Shown one piece after another: positions 34,362 through 46,893 of a DNA stretch of 64,000 nucleotides (position 1 is the stretch's first letter; every line of letters starts with the position of its first letter). Where the stretch lies: the NCBI RefSeq assembly GCF_004337985.1, contig NC_043741.1, positions 5,419,445 through 5,483,444 on the forward strand, in the 5' to 3' direction. Below the pieces are notes generated by a model. That model worked only from the letters and a program-made list of their open reading frames with translations. It did not search any database and was not told where the DNA came from. Both the position numbers and the translations under genes were made by a program. The DNA is from Pyricularia pennisetigena. Lineage: Eukaryota > Ascomycota > Sordariomycetes > Magnaporthales > Pyriculariaceae.

Positions 34362-37300
34362 ATGGAGCAGCAACAGCAGCAGCAGCCGCAACAGGCTCAA
34401 CAGCAGCCGCAGCCTCAAGCAGGCGGTGTTGCTGGTCCGGCTGGCCGTCGCTTGCACATCGCTCATCGCCGTAGCCCATCAGAGTTGACGCCCTTGATGA
34501 GCATGTTTGCCAATCCCAACAGTTAGTGACTCGATCGCTCCTCGTCTATGTCCTTGCATGAATCGCCCGACATTGAGCCGGGAAACTGACAAGTAGCATC
34601 TGCAGTGGAGCAACTAGCCATCCAGCAACAGATCGAGCTGCTCCAGCAGCAGCAGCAGCAGCTTCAGGCACAGCAGCAGTATGTCAATCTAGGCATGCTC
34701 CCGGGGCAAGGTATGCCTGGCGGCGCATTCAATCCTTTGCAGCCCGCCATGGGCCCCCAGGGCGGTTTCCAGTTCCCGAACCAGTTACAACAGCAGCAAC
34801 AGCAGCAGCAGGCCACCATGCAGCAAGCTCCTTCTCATCCCCTCTCACATCGCCGTAATCAGTCGGCTCTTCCGAACATGGGCATTGGACCGCCTCCGGC
34901 CCCCTCCTCGGGCGCATCAGGCTCTGCCTTCAACTTCGAGACCACCTCAGGTCAAGGCCGCGAAAACTCCGGTGGCGGTCGCGGAGGTCGCGGAGGAGGT
35001 GGCTCTGGTGGCGGTCATCAGAGAAGACACTCTTTGGCGCTTGCAGACGCAAAGAAGGCAGCTGAGCTCGCCCAGCAGAAGCGCACAACGTCTGGCTTCC
35101 AGTTCCCTGGCCCCAATGCATCTGATTCATCTGCCTCGGCCGAAACTCCGGGCGATGATAACAAGCCTGCCGCGCAGCCTGCGGCCGAGAACCAAGCGCC
35201 GCAAGGCCCTTCGTCTCGGGGCCGAGGCGGCGGTCATGGTAGGAGCCAGAGCATGGCCGTGGGCCGTGGTGGTGGCCGGGGCAACATGTCGGGTGAAGGC
35301 GGCCGTGGTGGACATGGTCGTTCTTCTTCTCGCAACTTTGACAGCAACTGGCGCAACAACCAGGGTGGCCAGGGTGACCAACAGCAACAAGGCTTCCAAC
35401 AACAGGGCCACCGTTCGCGTGGCTCCATGAGCCAGCAAGGCGCACCCATCGGCGCCTTTCAGTACCCAGGGCAACCTCAGCTTGTGCAGATGCCAGGCCA
35501 GATGATGATTCCCGGTATGTACGCCGGACAGCAACAGTTGACTCCTATGCAGATCCAGCAGCTCCAAGCTCTGCAGGCCGCCCAGATGAATGGTCAGCAC
35601 TTGGTTGGTCTGCAGGGCAGCCAGCACGCCCCTCAGATGGGTCAGCAGCCTCAGCAGCAACAGCGCAAAACGCTCTTTACCCCCTACTTGCCTCAGGCAA
35701 CCCTTCCTGCGCTCCTTGGAGATGGGCAGCTTGTTTCTGGTATCCTTCGCGTCAACAAAAAGAACCGTAGTGACGCGTATGTCTCGACCCAGGATGGTCT
35801 ACTTGACGCGGATATCTTCATTTGCGGAAGCAAGGATCGTAACCGCGCTCTGGAAGGCGATCTTGTAGCCGTCGAGCTACTTGATGTTGACGAGGTATGG
35901 GGACAGAAGCGTGAGAAGGAGGAGAAGAAGAAGCGGAAGGACATTACCGACACCCGCTCTGGCTCTACCAACGGTGGAAACCAGAACAATGCCAACGGTG
36001 AGGATGGCAACACTGGAGAAGGTGGCATCCGCCGCCGTGGCAGTCTGAGGCAGCGCCCGACGCAGAAGAAGAACGACGACGTCGAGGTTGAAGGCCAAAG
36101 CCTTCTGCTTGTCGAGGAAGAGGAAATTAGTGACGAGCAGAAGCCTCTGTACGCTGGCCACATTGTTGCGGTCATCGAGCGTGTTGCAGGCCAAATGTTC
36201 TCCGGTACCCTGGGTCTACTGCGTCCCAGTAGCCAGGCTACCAAGGAGAAACAAGAGGCGGAGCGTGCTGCTAGGGATGGCGGTCGTCATCAGGACAGCC
36301 GCCACCAGGAGAAGCCAAAGATTGTCTGGTTCAAGCCTACGGACAAACGTGTTCCCCTTATTGCCATTCCGACTGAGCAGGCTCCTCGGGACTTCGTCGA
36401 GAAGCACATGGACTATGCCGATCGCATCTTTGTTGCCTGCATCAAGAGGTGGCCCATTACATCGCTCCACCCCTTCGGAACACTCGTCGAGCAGCTTGGT
36501 AAGATGGGTGACTTGAAGGTCGAGACGGATGCGCTGCTCCGTGACAACAACTTCTCATCGGATGATTTCTCGGATGCCGTTCTGCGCAGCGTTGGACTTC
36601 AAGATTGGTCGATCGCCAAGGAGGACGAGGCGGCCATTGGTGAGCGTCGTGACTTCCGAGATGAAAAGACTTTCACCATCGACATCGACGGCTCGACAGA
36701 GCTTGGTAATGCTGTTCACGTCAAGACCAGGCCTGACGGCAAGATCGAGATCGGCATCCACGTGCCTGACGTTGCCCACTTCATCAAGCCCAACTCTCTC
36801 GTTGACCGTGAGGCTAAGAAGCGTGGTACCGCTGTCCACTTGATCAACAGGACCTGCGCTCTCCTGCCACCTAAATTGGCGAAGGAGGTTTGCTCCCTTG
36901 ACCCCTCCGAGGAGCGTCTGACCGTCAGTGTCGTCTTCCAGGTCAATCCCCACAATGGTGTTGTCGCAGACGGCGACACTTGGATTGGCAAGAGTATCAT
37001 CAAATCTGGCGGCAAGCTTAGCCTTGATGAGATCAACACGGCCTTGTCGAGCGATTCCGCGTTCAGCCATGATGTCGTGTCGCAGAAGGACGTTCAAATA
37101 CTCAATGTAAGTTTTATTGCCCGGGCATATGGGTCCCAGACATCGGTTTTAGCCTTGCTAATTCTTCCCAGGCTGTCGCACAGAAGTTCCGGGAAGCCCG
37201 TCTGGGCGCTGGCGGAGAGCCAATTGCGCCTCTTCGGCTCTTCCAGCAACTGGATGATGAGAACATTCCCATTGAGCACAACATTTTCGATTCTAAAGAG

Positions 37301-38636
37301 GCGACGGAGCTGGTTGAGGAGCTGATGCACAAGGTAAACGCGGCTGTTGCACAGCGCCTTGCCGAGGGGTTGCCTGAAAAGGCGCTTCTGCGCAGGCACG
37401 CACCGCCGAACCCGCGTCGTCTGCAGACCATTGCCGAGCGCATGAACGCACTTGGCTACGAACTCGATACGTCGAGCAGCGGTGCTCTTCAGAATAGCCT
37501 GTTCAAGGTTGACAACGAAGACATCCGCAAGGGCATTGAGACATTGCTTCTCAAGTCTATGCAAAGGGCCAAGTACTTTATTGCTGGCAAGCTGGCCAAA
37601 CAACTGTGGCCCCACTACGCGCTTAACCTGCCGCTTTACACTCATTTCACTAGCCCGACAAGACGTTATGCGGACATCATGGTTCACCGCCAGCTTGATT
37701 CCATCTTGTCCGAGGGCAAGGTTGAGTACACCGAGGATCTTGAGAACCTCGTTAAGACCGTCGAGTCCTGCAACACTAAGAAAGACTCGGCCCAGAACGC
37801 CCAGGAGCAGAGCATTCACATCGAGTCTTGCCGCAAGATGGACAAGGTGCGCCAGGAGGCCCACGGAGAACTCATCAGTGAGGGTATTGTCATTTGCGTG
37901 TATGAATCTGCGTTTGACGTTCTTATTCCCGAATGGGGCTTTGAGAAACGTGTGCACTGCGATCAGCTGCCACTCAAAAAGGCAGAGTTCCGCAAGGAGA
38001 AGCGTGTTCTGGAGCTATACTGGGAGAAGGGCGTCCCAAGCTCGGCGTACGTACCGGAGGACGAGCGTCCCAAGGCTGCCGCCTCGCAGCGTGTCAGCAA
38101 CGCCATGGCGGCTGCACGTCATGCAGAGGAGGCCCAGCGGGCCAAGAAGGAGCGGGAAGAGGCGACGCGCAAGCAGACCGAGACTGGTACGATTTCGACG
38201 GATGACGTTGATGCGCTCTTCGACGACGATGAGGACAACGGCTCGGACATTACTGAGGCCATGGCCGGCGCATCGTTGGCCGAACGTCCAACCCAGAGTG
38301 TCCCAGGCTCCCCTGCCAGAACCAGTGCTGTCGGGACTCTTCACCGTACAAAGTCAGAGTCCAAGGTGCCTGCAGTCGAGCCGGCAGAGAGTCGTCTGTC
38401 GAACAAGGAGAAGTACCTCAGCCTCTTCAAGTTGAGGGAGGAGGGTGGCGAGTACATTCAAGACGTCACCGAGATGACACGCGTGCCTGTGATCCTCAAG
38501 ACGGATCTCAGCAAGAGCCCACCGTAAGTAAACCAACAACGACGCCCTGCTGTCTCTCCTCTTCTTTTTAATGACAGGATGCTGACCATTCCTCAGGTGC
38601 TTGACCATTCGGTCGCTCAACCCGTATGCTCTTTGA
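34362..38636 (+). CDS. SSD1: SSD1/GUL-1 RNA-binding translational regulator (degenerate RNase II-like)
   Basis: Cytoplasmic mRNA-binding protein that controls translation of cell-wall transcripts and suppresses polarity defects (gul-1 in Neurospora). Exons 34362-34521, 34606-37106, 37172-38523 and 38597-38636 give 1350 residues; the tiny last exon restores the conserved end CLTIRSLNPYAL. Residues 1-130 are Gln-rich, and about 170-300 are RGG/Gly-rich. Cold-shock domains lie near 410-460 and 565-600, the RNB domain at about 735-1050 (IGIHVPDVAHFI, HFTSPTRRYADIMVHRQL). The RNB acidic cluster that binds Mg in active enzymes is replaced by IDIDGSTELGNAVHV, so nuclease activity is not expected, as known for Ssd1. 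Five HxRxxS motifs (residues 35-40, 135-140, 191-196, 263-268, 289-294) match the NDR-kinase Cbk1/COT-1 consensus. Confidence 0.95.
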
Positions 38637-39297
38637 GCGCGGTTTCTGCAGCTTGAGAGGTCTCCGATGGAACCTGTGGCTATCGCCGAGTATTTTAGTA
38701 TACTCGATTAAAAGCTGTTTGGATTTTTGGGCTTGTATCGCATGTGGATATAAGTTTGTGCCATCTTGGAGTGCCATTAATGGTGGTGCAGACTATGTTG
38801 GCTCGTTGCCCCCTAACAGTCAAGACGCACTATGGGGTGACGCGTTAGGGGTCAACGGTTGCGTTGGAAGCCACAGGTATATGTGGCTGAGAGGTTAAGT
38901 GATCATTATAAAAGTCGTGGTATACTATTTCTGTTTGTGTTATGTGCCTGTCGTCCTTGGTCAATAATTTAACATCACTTGAACCTCGAACAAATATAGC
39001 GTTGAAACAAATCAAAAGAGTTACTGATACTATGTTGATGCATGCTGGTGAAGAAACGCTCGTAGTGCAACTGACAGTTGCAGAAGCTTTTTATATGCTA
39101 TGTTGAGAAGGGAGCTGAAAGCGAAATAATCAGGCGCGGAAAGTCGCGATTTATGTGACAATATAGGCAGCCCCAGGTCAGGCTCGCCACGAGACGTGGT
39201 TCATCTATTTACCCGATACACTTACAGTTTTGCTCACCAAAAAATGGCCCTGAGCACCATCTCGATGGATCCTCCCGTTTTGCTCGATGGACCAAGT

Positions 39298-39301
<4 letters not shown>

Positions 39302-39349
<48 letters not shown>
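39302..39349 (+). repeat. (TC)24 dinucleotide microsatellite
   Basis: Uninterrupted TC repeat of 48 bp in intergenic DNA, followed by a few more imperfect CT units. Confidence 0.98.
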
Positions 39350-39353
<4 letters not shown>

Positions 39354-40435
39354 TCGCAAAGACTTATCCAACGCACGTATATCTCGGAACAAGAAATAAT
39401 AAGGCAAGAGAAACGTCATCCGGCAACTTCGGCCACCAACCGTGCGGGACCCCCTTAAACGAAAGAAACTGAACGGTCCGGTAGGGATTGAGACGAAAAA
39501 TAAATGTGGCGATCACTTCCCGGGGGCGCTGGTTGCGACCCTCAAATGTATTATGGGAAGTAGGGGTATATGCAAGACCAGTCGAGATGGTAACAGAGGG
39601 GCGGAAAAAGAACAACATGTTGCTTACCCAAGAAGTACCGGGAGCTGGGTTCTTGGGGATATGCCATAGCTCGCTTGAGGGGAGGGAACGACGGTTGATG
39701 GTGGGCAGGGTTTTTTCTTTTTTTTTTGGGATGGATGGGCAGCTTTCCGGCCGGGTTGGGGGCCATCCTTGAGGTCGGGAGTGCCGGCAACGATGAACAT
39801 CAGCAAGCCACCCACACATGCAGATGGATGTGTAGACGCAAGGCTCACGTGGAAAATATAGAAGACAGATAGATATGGAGGAACCCTGGCTTCGGGGCGC
39901 AAGTTGCCGCGGTTAGTGGCCCGGGTCGTCTTATTTGAAAATCTACAAAGTAACCAATACTATAACAAGCATCGCATCGGGAGAGCGTCTTCTGATGCAG
40001 CAGGGGATTGGCGCAGGAGGCTCAGATTTGAGATTTGCCTGTAGATCATCTGGTTTTGCAGGCCGATCTTCTTTTTCTTGGACACATCCCGTGGTTTTCC
40101 TCTTTGCGCTTTTTTTTTTTTTTTTTTTTTGTCAGATCCCTCCACAATAAAGTGAGCAGGGGGTGCAACGTCCTTTTGATGGAACGACGTCTTAGGACAC
40201 TGCACAAATTCGTAGTTCAGGGGTAACAACGCTTCTCCCAGAAACGCCTGTAACGTGCAGTTTGTGAATGCACGGGACCAGAGACAAAGTGCGGGACTAT
40301 ACGTAAGCTTGAGAGTGGGCAGGATAAGCGAAGGGTTTTGGTCCCCGCTTTCTTGAGAAACAAGAAGGCTACCGGGAGTTTTGTTGGATTTTGTTCCGCA
40401 CAGGGGCTATCCTGGCCCCCTGGGATTTGATTAAG

Positions 40436-40441
<6 letters not shown>

Positions 40442-40467
<26 letters not shown>
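40442..40467 (+). repeat. Poly-A tract (26 bp)
   Basis: Uninterrupted run of A in intergenic DNA. It is not preceded by a recognisable retroelement. Confidence 0.95.
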
Positions 40468-43275
40468 GTTAAAAGTTCTCTGCAGGTTGTCCGGATGAAA
40501 AGGTTCATGATGGAAAGGATGATGTTTGGTCCCATAGGTACGATACACTGGCACCCGATGTTTGTAAGGTATACATACCTATCAATAAACAGTACCTACG
40601 CAGGCGTGGATGAATGTGCTGACAGACGAGGCAGGCTGTGATGGAACTACATCAGATAAGAAAAGTCATCAAACTCACGGTATTATCGTTGATAGGACGT
40701 GCTGGGTAATTTAAAAGGCCACCCCATGCATGCCTCTTCTACAATTGAGATTTGAGACTAGGCCAGCTCTGGGAACAAGTTAGGGAGAATAGATCGCAAG
40801 ATTCCCATTGCCTGTCATAAAGGTCAGTCAACCCAACTTCATCGGAACTTTGAACTGCAAAACAGGGGCAGTATTCAAGGAGTGTACACCAATCTTGACC
40901 GTACCTGGAATGGGTTGCGAGGTCTTTTGGGCTGATAGAAAAGCCAAATCGTCGAGATCGATACTTGTGCAACGATGGCGGGCATAATCAAGATCGGCTA
41001 GATTGCTTGATATTTTGTTTTGTTGTAAACAAAAGAAAAGGAACCCTCCCCCCCACACTGAAAAGAAGTCGTGAAAGGAACTTTCTTGTGATTTCTTACA
41101 ATATACGAAGTACGTACGTATAAAATTTTGACTTGTTATGTCGTTCTCGTTGAGAAATTGGCTAGTGGGGAAAGCCGTTGTGCCAAGACCCGGAAAGTGG
41201 CACTTGGAACCCCACGAGGGTTAAATTGCTTTGTCAGTAGGCAGGCAGGCTGACCGTGGTTATTTCCCGATCGTGCTTGTTACCAAACCATGTATGAGCT
41301 TAAATTGGAAAAACAACAAGATAAACAGGAATGACAAGAGAGAAAAAAAAGAAAACCAAGAGTACCTGGCCAATCAGAACCCCCAATTGGGCAGGATGAA
41401 AATCGCGTCGCAGATTTCCCCAGGCGGTGTTCGGGTCTCCCATGGGCCGCCTCCCCGAAACGAGCCTGAGACAGACGCAAGTTCCAGTGCCCCTTGTCCA
41501 CTCTCGCTCACCGGGGGCAGAGCCCCATACTTGGGCAGGGAGAGAGCACAATGGACCCCACCAAGTTCAGTAAGAGAGAGAAACCAAAGGGGAACGCATC
41601 CAAAGCTCCTGTGTCTGGGGTTCGTCAGCCGCGCTTAAACGCAAACGGCTAGTTTTGAGTCCGTGTAACGGGCTTTCTTATTGGGTGCTTCCACTACCAG
41701 GGATGCACGTTCACCTTAATTTGTTCCTTATTCTTCTTTTCTTTCTTTACTACTACTATACGGCTTCCACACTTGACCAGGATTATCGCGATGGCAACAT
41801 GCTACCCAAGGCTGTTGACACCATCTCGTTTAACACCCTCCCAACCTTCCATTGGTCTGCTGGATAGAGCCAAGCTTGATCCTCTCATTCGCTAGCAGGA
41901 AAAAAAAAAGGTTGTTATTGCCAAGGACGAACGTGTTTGTTCTCGCTTCGAGGGATAGGAAATTTAGGAGAAAAAAAAGAAGCAAAGAAATCGAGCTCAT
42001 TCTCCCTCCATCAAAAGTGGTTCTCGCTCGCATGTCATCCCCTTCTTCTCTTTCCTTCATACATCCTGTCCCTGTTTTGTCTCCACAACTGTTACCTCGG
42101 ACGGTCGCAGCGGCGAGCAGAAGCAAGCAGGCATCCCGAGAAACGAAACACTCGAGATCCATCGGCTGTCTTCATCTCCTACCGGCTCCGAGCGAGAGAG
42201 CATAGTGTCTACCAGATTCCAGATTCAGATGACAGCAACACCGCCGCCGCCAGATCTTGGCTTGATGGCGATGCCTCGGCATCCTGCCCAGTGGCGGCTA
42301 CTGTAATTCAGTCCAGTCCGGTCCCAATCTATATCCAGTATACTACCAGACGTGGGGGAGGCACATATCGTTACAGGGTCTTCTGAAGAGACTTGTTTGC
42401 GATCAGGCTAGTGTAGATAGACTGTTCTAAGGTGAGGTGGCTCTGGGTTCAGCTGTCTTGTCGTACATATCCTTGCCCTGAATTCAAAGGCCGTATCACA
42501 ACAGACAAAAAAAAAAAAAAAAAAAAAAAAAGGAATCGAAGAAAAAAACAACAGATCAGACAGTAATGGCAACCACTATACGGTTTGCTGCGCAGGGCTC
42601 TACCCAGCTCGCAATGTGCTAAGCTAAACTCATTGGTGCAGAACCTTGGGTGCGAGGGGTTGTATTTTTTTTTTTTTTTTCCTCATCATTTCTTTTCCCG
42701 CTTACAAGGCTTGGTTGATGTCTCGATTCAGGTCCACCCCTCCATCCAAGGCGTGCCGGCCACCGGATGGAGAGCTTGCCGCCTAGGGGTGGCATTTGGC
42801 CCTGTCAGTCCCACAGAGCTAAAATGTGACAACCCTTGTCTATCCTGTCGCCGTTCCCTTTCACATCCGGCTTTCCGTCTCAAAGCGTCAGTGAAGTTTG
42901 TTCGCTTGCGGAGGGTTCGACATGCTACACCCCTGTCCTGTTTTTTTTTCCGTCGTCGGTGTTTTAAGCTTCTTCATTCCCTCCCTTTTCCGACTCTTAA
43001 CCTTCTCTCTCCTCCTGCTTCTTTCACCCCACGCATTCCTTTTTGCTTCACATCTGTCTTTCTATCATTCACCGAAAAAGCGCTGGTCTGCTTTCCTGGG
43101 ATCATCGGTTTTTTTTTTTGCTGCTCACACCCGTCGGTCTCTACTACTTACTACTTTTGTGTTCACTAATACCCCTTTTTAATAACTTTTTTTTTTTTTT
43201 CTTACGTCAACGCCATCTCCTGGTCGAGAAACAAAATAAACACCTTCGCTCACGATATCCTTGAGGGAATATAAG

Positions 43276-43296
43276 GAAGAAGAAGAAGAAGAAGAA
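43276..43296 (+). repeat. (GAA)7 repeat in the Rds1-like leader
   Basis: Purine repeat 46 bp before the ATG of the Rds1-like gene, probably within its 5' untranslated region. Confidence 0.9.
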
Positions 43297-43342
43297 CAAA
43301 AGAAACATCCAGTCAGGAAACAGGAAAATTAATCAGCTCAAG

Positions 43343-44314
43343 ATGCCTTCCATCATCAAGACAGCAGGCCTCGCGGTCGCCGGTCTGGCCGCCCTTGCTT
43401 CGGCTCTTCCCTCACAGCCGAGGATCTTCTCAAGGAGTACTTACGAGAAGCGCCAGGCCGCCGCGCCGGCTGCTTCCCCCAGCGGTGGCCTTACCGACGT
43501 CGACATCCTGCAGTTCGCTCTGACCCTGGAGCACCTCGAGGCCGCCTTCTATCAGCAGGGTTTCGCCAAGTTCCCCGCCGCTCAGTTCCAGGCTCTCGGT
43601 GCCACCCCGCAGCAGGTTACCGATCTCCTCGGCGTCGGTGCGAGCGAGCAGGCCCACGTCACCTTCCTGCAGAGCGCCATCGCCCAGGCCGGCACGAAGC
43701 CCGTCCAGCCCTGCAAGTACAACTTCAATTTCACCGACGCCGCGGGCATGCTGGGTACCGCTTCCGTCCTTGAGAGCGTCGGTGTCTCGGCCTACCTGGG
43801 TGCCGCACCCTTGGTCAAGGACAAGAACATCCTCTCGGCTGCTGGCTCCATCCTCACCATCGAGGCCCGCCACCAGACTGCCATCAACATCGTCTCGCAG
43901 CTCGCCGGCTCCCCCGGTGCCTTTGACGCCGCGCTGAGCCCCAGGGAGGTCTTCTCGCTCGCCGCCCCCTTCATTGAGTCGTGCCCCGAGGGCTCCAACC
44001 TCGCCATCAAGGCCTTCCCCTCTCTGTCCATGGCTCCCGGCACCAAGGCTACTGCTCTGTCGGCTGGCAACACCCTCAACATACAGTCGGAGCAGGCCCA
44101 GGGCGCACAGTTCTGCGGCTTCACCAACGGCCAGATCATCGGAGGCACCGCCTTTGCTCCCTTCTCTGCCGGCAGTGGATGTGTCATCCCCCAGAACCTG
44201 GCAGGCATCGTCTACGTCACCCTCACCAACCAGGCCCCGTTGACCGGAAAGCTGACCGAGGAAATGGTCGTTGCCGGCCCCATGGTTGTCAACTTGGCTC
44301 CTGGGACTGCTTAA
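43343..44314 (+). CDS. Secreted ferritin-like protein, Rds1 family
   Basis: Single-exon gene for 323 residues. Residues 1-21 form a signal peptide (IIKTAGLAVAGLAALASA), followed by a Kex2-type KR site (YEKRQ, residues 36-37). From about residue 50 the protein is a ferritin-like four-helix domain of the type found in fungal stress-response Rds1 proteins. Potential di-iron ligands are all present in helical context: TLEHLEAAFY (Glu63/Glu66), SEQAHVTF (Glu102, His105), SVLESVG (Glu144) and TIEARHQTA (Glu174, His177). A C-terminal beta-rich part (about 235-323) follows. The strong C-ending codon bias (GCC, CTC, ATC, AAG) suggests high expression. Rds1 of fission yeast responds to starvation and stress; the biochemical role is unknown, and metal binding here is inferred from ligand spacing only. 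A long C/T-rich leader precedes the gene. Confidence 0.88.
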   Translation: MPSIIKTAGLAVAGLAALASALPSQPRIFSRSTYEKRQAAAPAASPSGGLTDVDILQFALTLEHLEAAFYQQGFAKFPAAQFQALGATPQQVTDLLGVGASEQAHVTFLQSAIAQAGTKPVQPCKYNFNFTDAAGMLGTASVLESVGVSAYLGAAPLVKDKNILSAAGSILTIEARHQTAINIVSQLAGSPGAFDAALSPREVFSLAAPFIESCPEGSNLAIKAFPSLSMAPGTKATALSAGNTLNIQSEQAQGAQFCGFTNGQIIGGTAFAPFSAGSGCVIPQNLAGIVYVTLTNQAPLTGKLTEEMVVAGPMVVNLAPGTA

Positions 44315-45306
44315 GCGCCATTTTTTTTTTCTCCCTCCTCTCTCTCTCTCTGTCTTTTTTTTTATATCTTCCCCCTTTCAACTCCGATATGTGTATTAGG
44401 GCACTGTGGTGGCTGGCATTAAAGGGAAAAAGAATATTGGGAATGAAACACGACTTGAGTAAAGGGGCGTGGAAACCGGGATCCAAGCGCAGCGTTGAGC
44501 TGCCTGGATTGAGCTTGTCTCTCTACCGTGGTATTCCCCCCTTTTTACCGACGACTTATTAAAGCAGCAATATTGACAACCAGACAGATGATAACCTCGA
44601 CAATTCATTCGGTCTTTTTTTTTATATCCTTTTTTTTTTCTCGCCTTTTCCTTCTTCGGCTAGCATAGACTTAGCCCTGTATATATCGAGATATATACTT
44701 TTTGATCTTTGGGGGTTTTATATGTGAAGAAATAGCGGGGTTTTCACCAATTGGGTTTCTTTTCATCTCATGCTTTTAAGAAGCAAACACTTTAATCATT
44801 TTTTGCCTACTTTTCCTATGTCTTGTTTTTGTTTTTTTTGTTTGGATTTGCCGCGCATTTGATACCAACATGTTATCCAGCTTTTTTTTTTCAAAGACGG
44901 ATCCAATAACACAAAAGTGTTTTGAAAAAAAGAAAAGAAAAAAAAATGCGGTTCGAATGCCAAGTGAAGTTATGGTATTTCCTGGAAATAAGTTGCACAT
45001 GTAACCTGATAAAGAAAAAAAAGAAAAGAAAAATATGAGAGAGAGAGAAAGTTGATCTATCTGTACCTAAACTAAAGGCATGAATAATAACCCTCAGGGG
45101 GTAACCATAAAAGATGTGCCCAACTTGCTGCTTCCGTAATAACATTCCTTCCCCCTGGAAAAGTGCAGACATGCCCCCCAAAAAAGTCCCATGTATTGTC
45201 CTGTCGTTTATTTTATGAGCAAGTCAAACTATTTTGACACAGCAGGACCACAGTTCCTTGTGTCATGGTCATACCTGCTGCGCCCCCGGCCTTTCCCCAC
45301 TGGTTT

Positions 45307-45309
<3 letters not shown>

Positions 45310-45347
<38 letters not shown>
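45310..45347 (+). repeat. Poly-T tract (38 bp)
   Basis: The longest homopolymer in the window; its exact length may be subject to sequencing error. Confidence 0.95.
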
Positions 45348-46564
45348 CCCTTTTTCTTTATTCGTCGAAGCTTTGTTGACATTCCCGCTCTCCTGCTGCT
45401 CCGTTTATGGTCCCTCGGGGACGGCAAGTCATGTCGAGCAAATGGATGAAGGGAAGCAGATAAGGAAAGAGTATCAGAGAGATCTGCGACCCGGGGGACG
45501 GCATTGGCTGATCGGCAGAGCAACGTCTCGAGTTGAAGTTGGCCTCCTTTTACAATCAAGATCAGCTACGACCCGACCATCTCTACCAGGCGTAAGGTGT
45601 CTTGTTATGAATGAATTCTTGATTTTGTTTTATTCTATTTTAGCCGTCAACAGGAGCCGAATTGCACCTTGGCATTTCTTTTGGCACCTTTTTTTTTTTT
45701 TAACTGAATAATCAGCTGTATCGAGTACTCGATTCATACCAAACGTTTCCCACGTTTCCTCTGATTTTGGTCCGGTCTCTAGCCCGTTGGAAACCCATGC
45801 CGTGTCGAGCTCAAGATCACCAAAGGAGAGAGATAGGGTGCGTTTGCATCATCCGTCATCAACACTCGCTCTCGGGATTAAGAGCGAATGACGGAGCCTG
45901 CGACAACAACAGCAGTCATCTACCAAAATCAGCGTTTTGATGTAACCCGCCCAACTCAAGCTCAGTCTCCCACTTTTCATCCCTGCACACCAGAGCTGTT
46001 TGGAAATACCAGTAGAAAGGTTTGTAAAATTTCTCCCTCGCGCGGTGGTTGCCGGGGCCGCCTTGCCCTTGGATTGGTTTTGCGTTAATTACACGCACCA
46101 TCGTCAAACAGGCTAAAGGCTCTCAAAGAGAGAAGAAAAAAAAAAAAAAAAAACACCCCGGACCCAAACTGTTGTTGGAAAACTCTTGTTTTTCCCCCTT
46201 TGGCGGACATTTGTTCTTGCCGTTGTTGCATGTTTTCATATCACGCGTTTCAAGCTTCGCTGGCGTGGCAGCATCGGTGGGTGGTAGGGACCGGTAAGAC
46301 AAGCGTCCATAGAGACCAAAAGGCCTAGGAAAAGGGGAGCAAGAGATTTCATTCATTGTATTCTTATACAAAGTTCCGATGAAGCCAGCTAGTCTAGTCT
46401 TGAAGTATGTGAATTGTAACAAAGTCACAAAGTAAATGTGCCAAAAAGAGATGTGTGTAGCTTTGATTTTTCGACAGTGCAGCTTAAGGGAACTACGAGC
46501 AATATCTCTCCTAACTGGGTGGGCAACTTAGATTAGCAGTTCTCTAGCTGCCCATATACTTAAT

Positions 46565-46586
46565 GTAGGTAATATACTTTACCTAC
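46565..46586. repeat. Perfect inverted repeat with TAGGTA/TACCTA arms
   Basis: Arms GTAGGTAA and TTACCTAC (8 bp, perfect) flank a 6-base loop TATACT. It lies about 310 bp beyond the VMA1 stop codon. The function is unknown. Confidence 0.85.
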
Positions 46587-46893
46587 GGCCGCGGTTACAT
46601 GGCTACCAAAAGAATACTGAATTGCAATCCAATTGAAATACAAAAGTTTGACTGGCTACCATAGAGCTAATTTGATCGCTTTAAACTGCACATGTTCAGA
46701 CTTTCGCGCATAGCAAACGGTCGAGTTGTACCCCAGTCAGTCCTATAGACGTGCTGGTGAATGTCGAGATCAAATGCATGTCACCGGAGACCAGGTAAGT
46801 AGAAATATATCTTGTACTTCTATATGCGCATACTGTCTCTTCAATTCCGCTCGTGCAACTTAACAACTAAACAAGGTCCGACAATCCTCTACC

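Larger units (their letters stand above)
38637..43342. other. Gene-free 4.7 kb region upstream of the Rds1-like gene
   Basis: No ORF with similarity, RNA gene or transposon was recognised. It contains (TC)24 at 39302-39349, A26 at 40442-40467, A25 at 42507-42531, T-rich runs at 40111-40130 and 42665-42680, and (GAA)7 at 43276-43296 just before the start codon. The last 700 bp are C/T-rich and probably form a long leader of the Rds1-like gene. Confidence 0.55.
44315..46893. other. Convergent intergenic region, Rds1-like gene / VMA1
   Basis: These 2.6 kb contain two 3' flanks that are very T-rich next to the Rds1-like gene (44330-44660). They also hold T38 at 45310-45347 and a short hairpin at 46565-46586. 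No gene was recognised. Confidence 0.55.

Noticed and set aside
42585..43169. 194-codon ORF upstream of the Rds1-like gene
   Set aside because: Phe/Ser-rich translation of a C/T-rich leader with homopolymers; no similarity.
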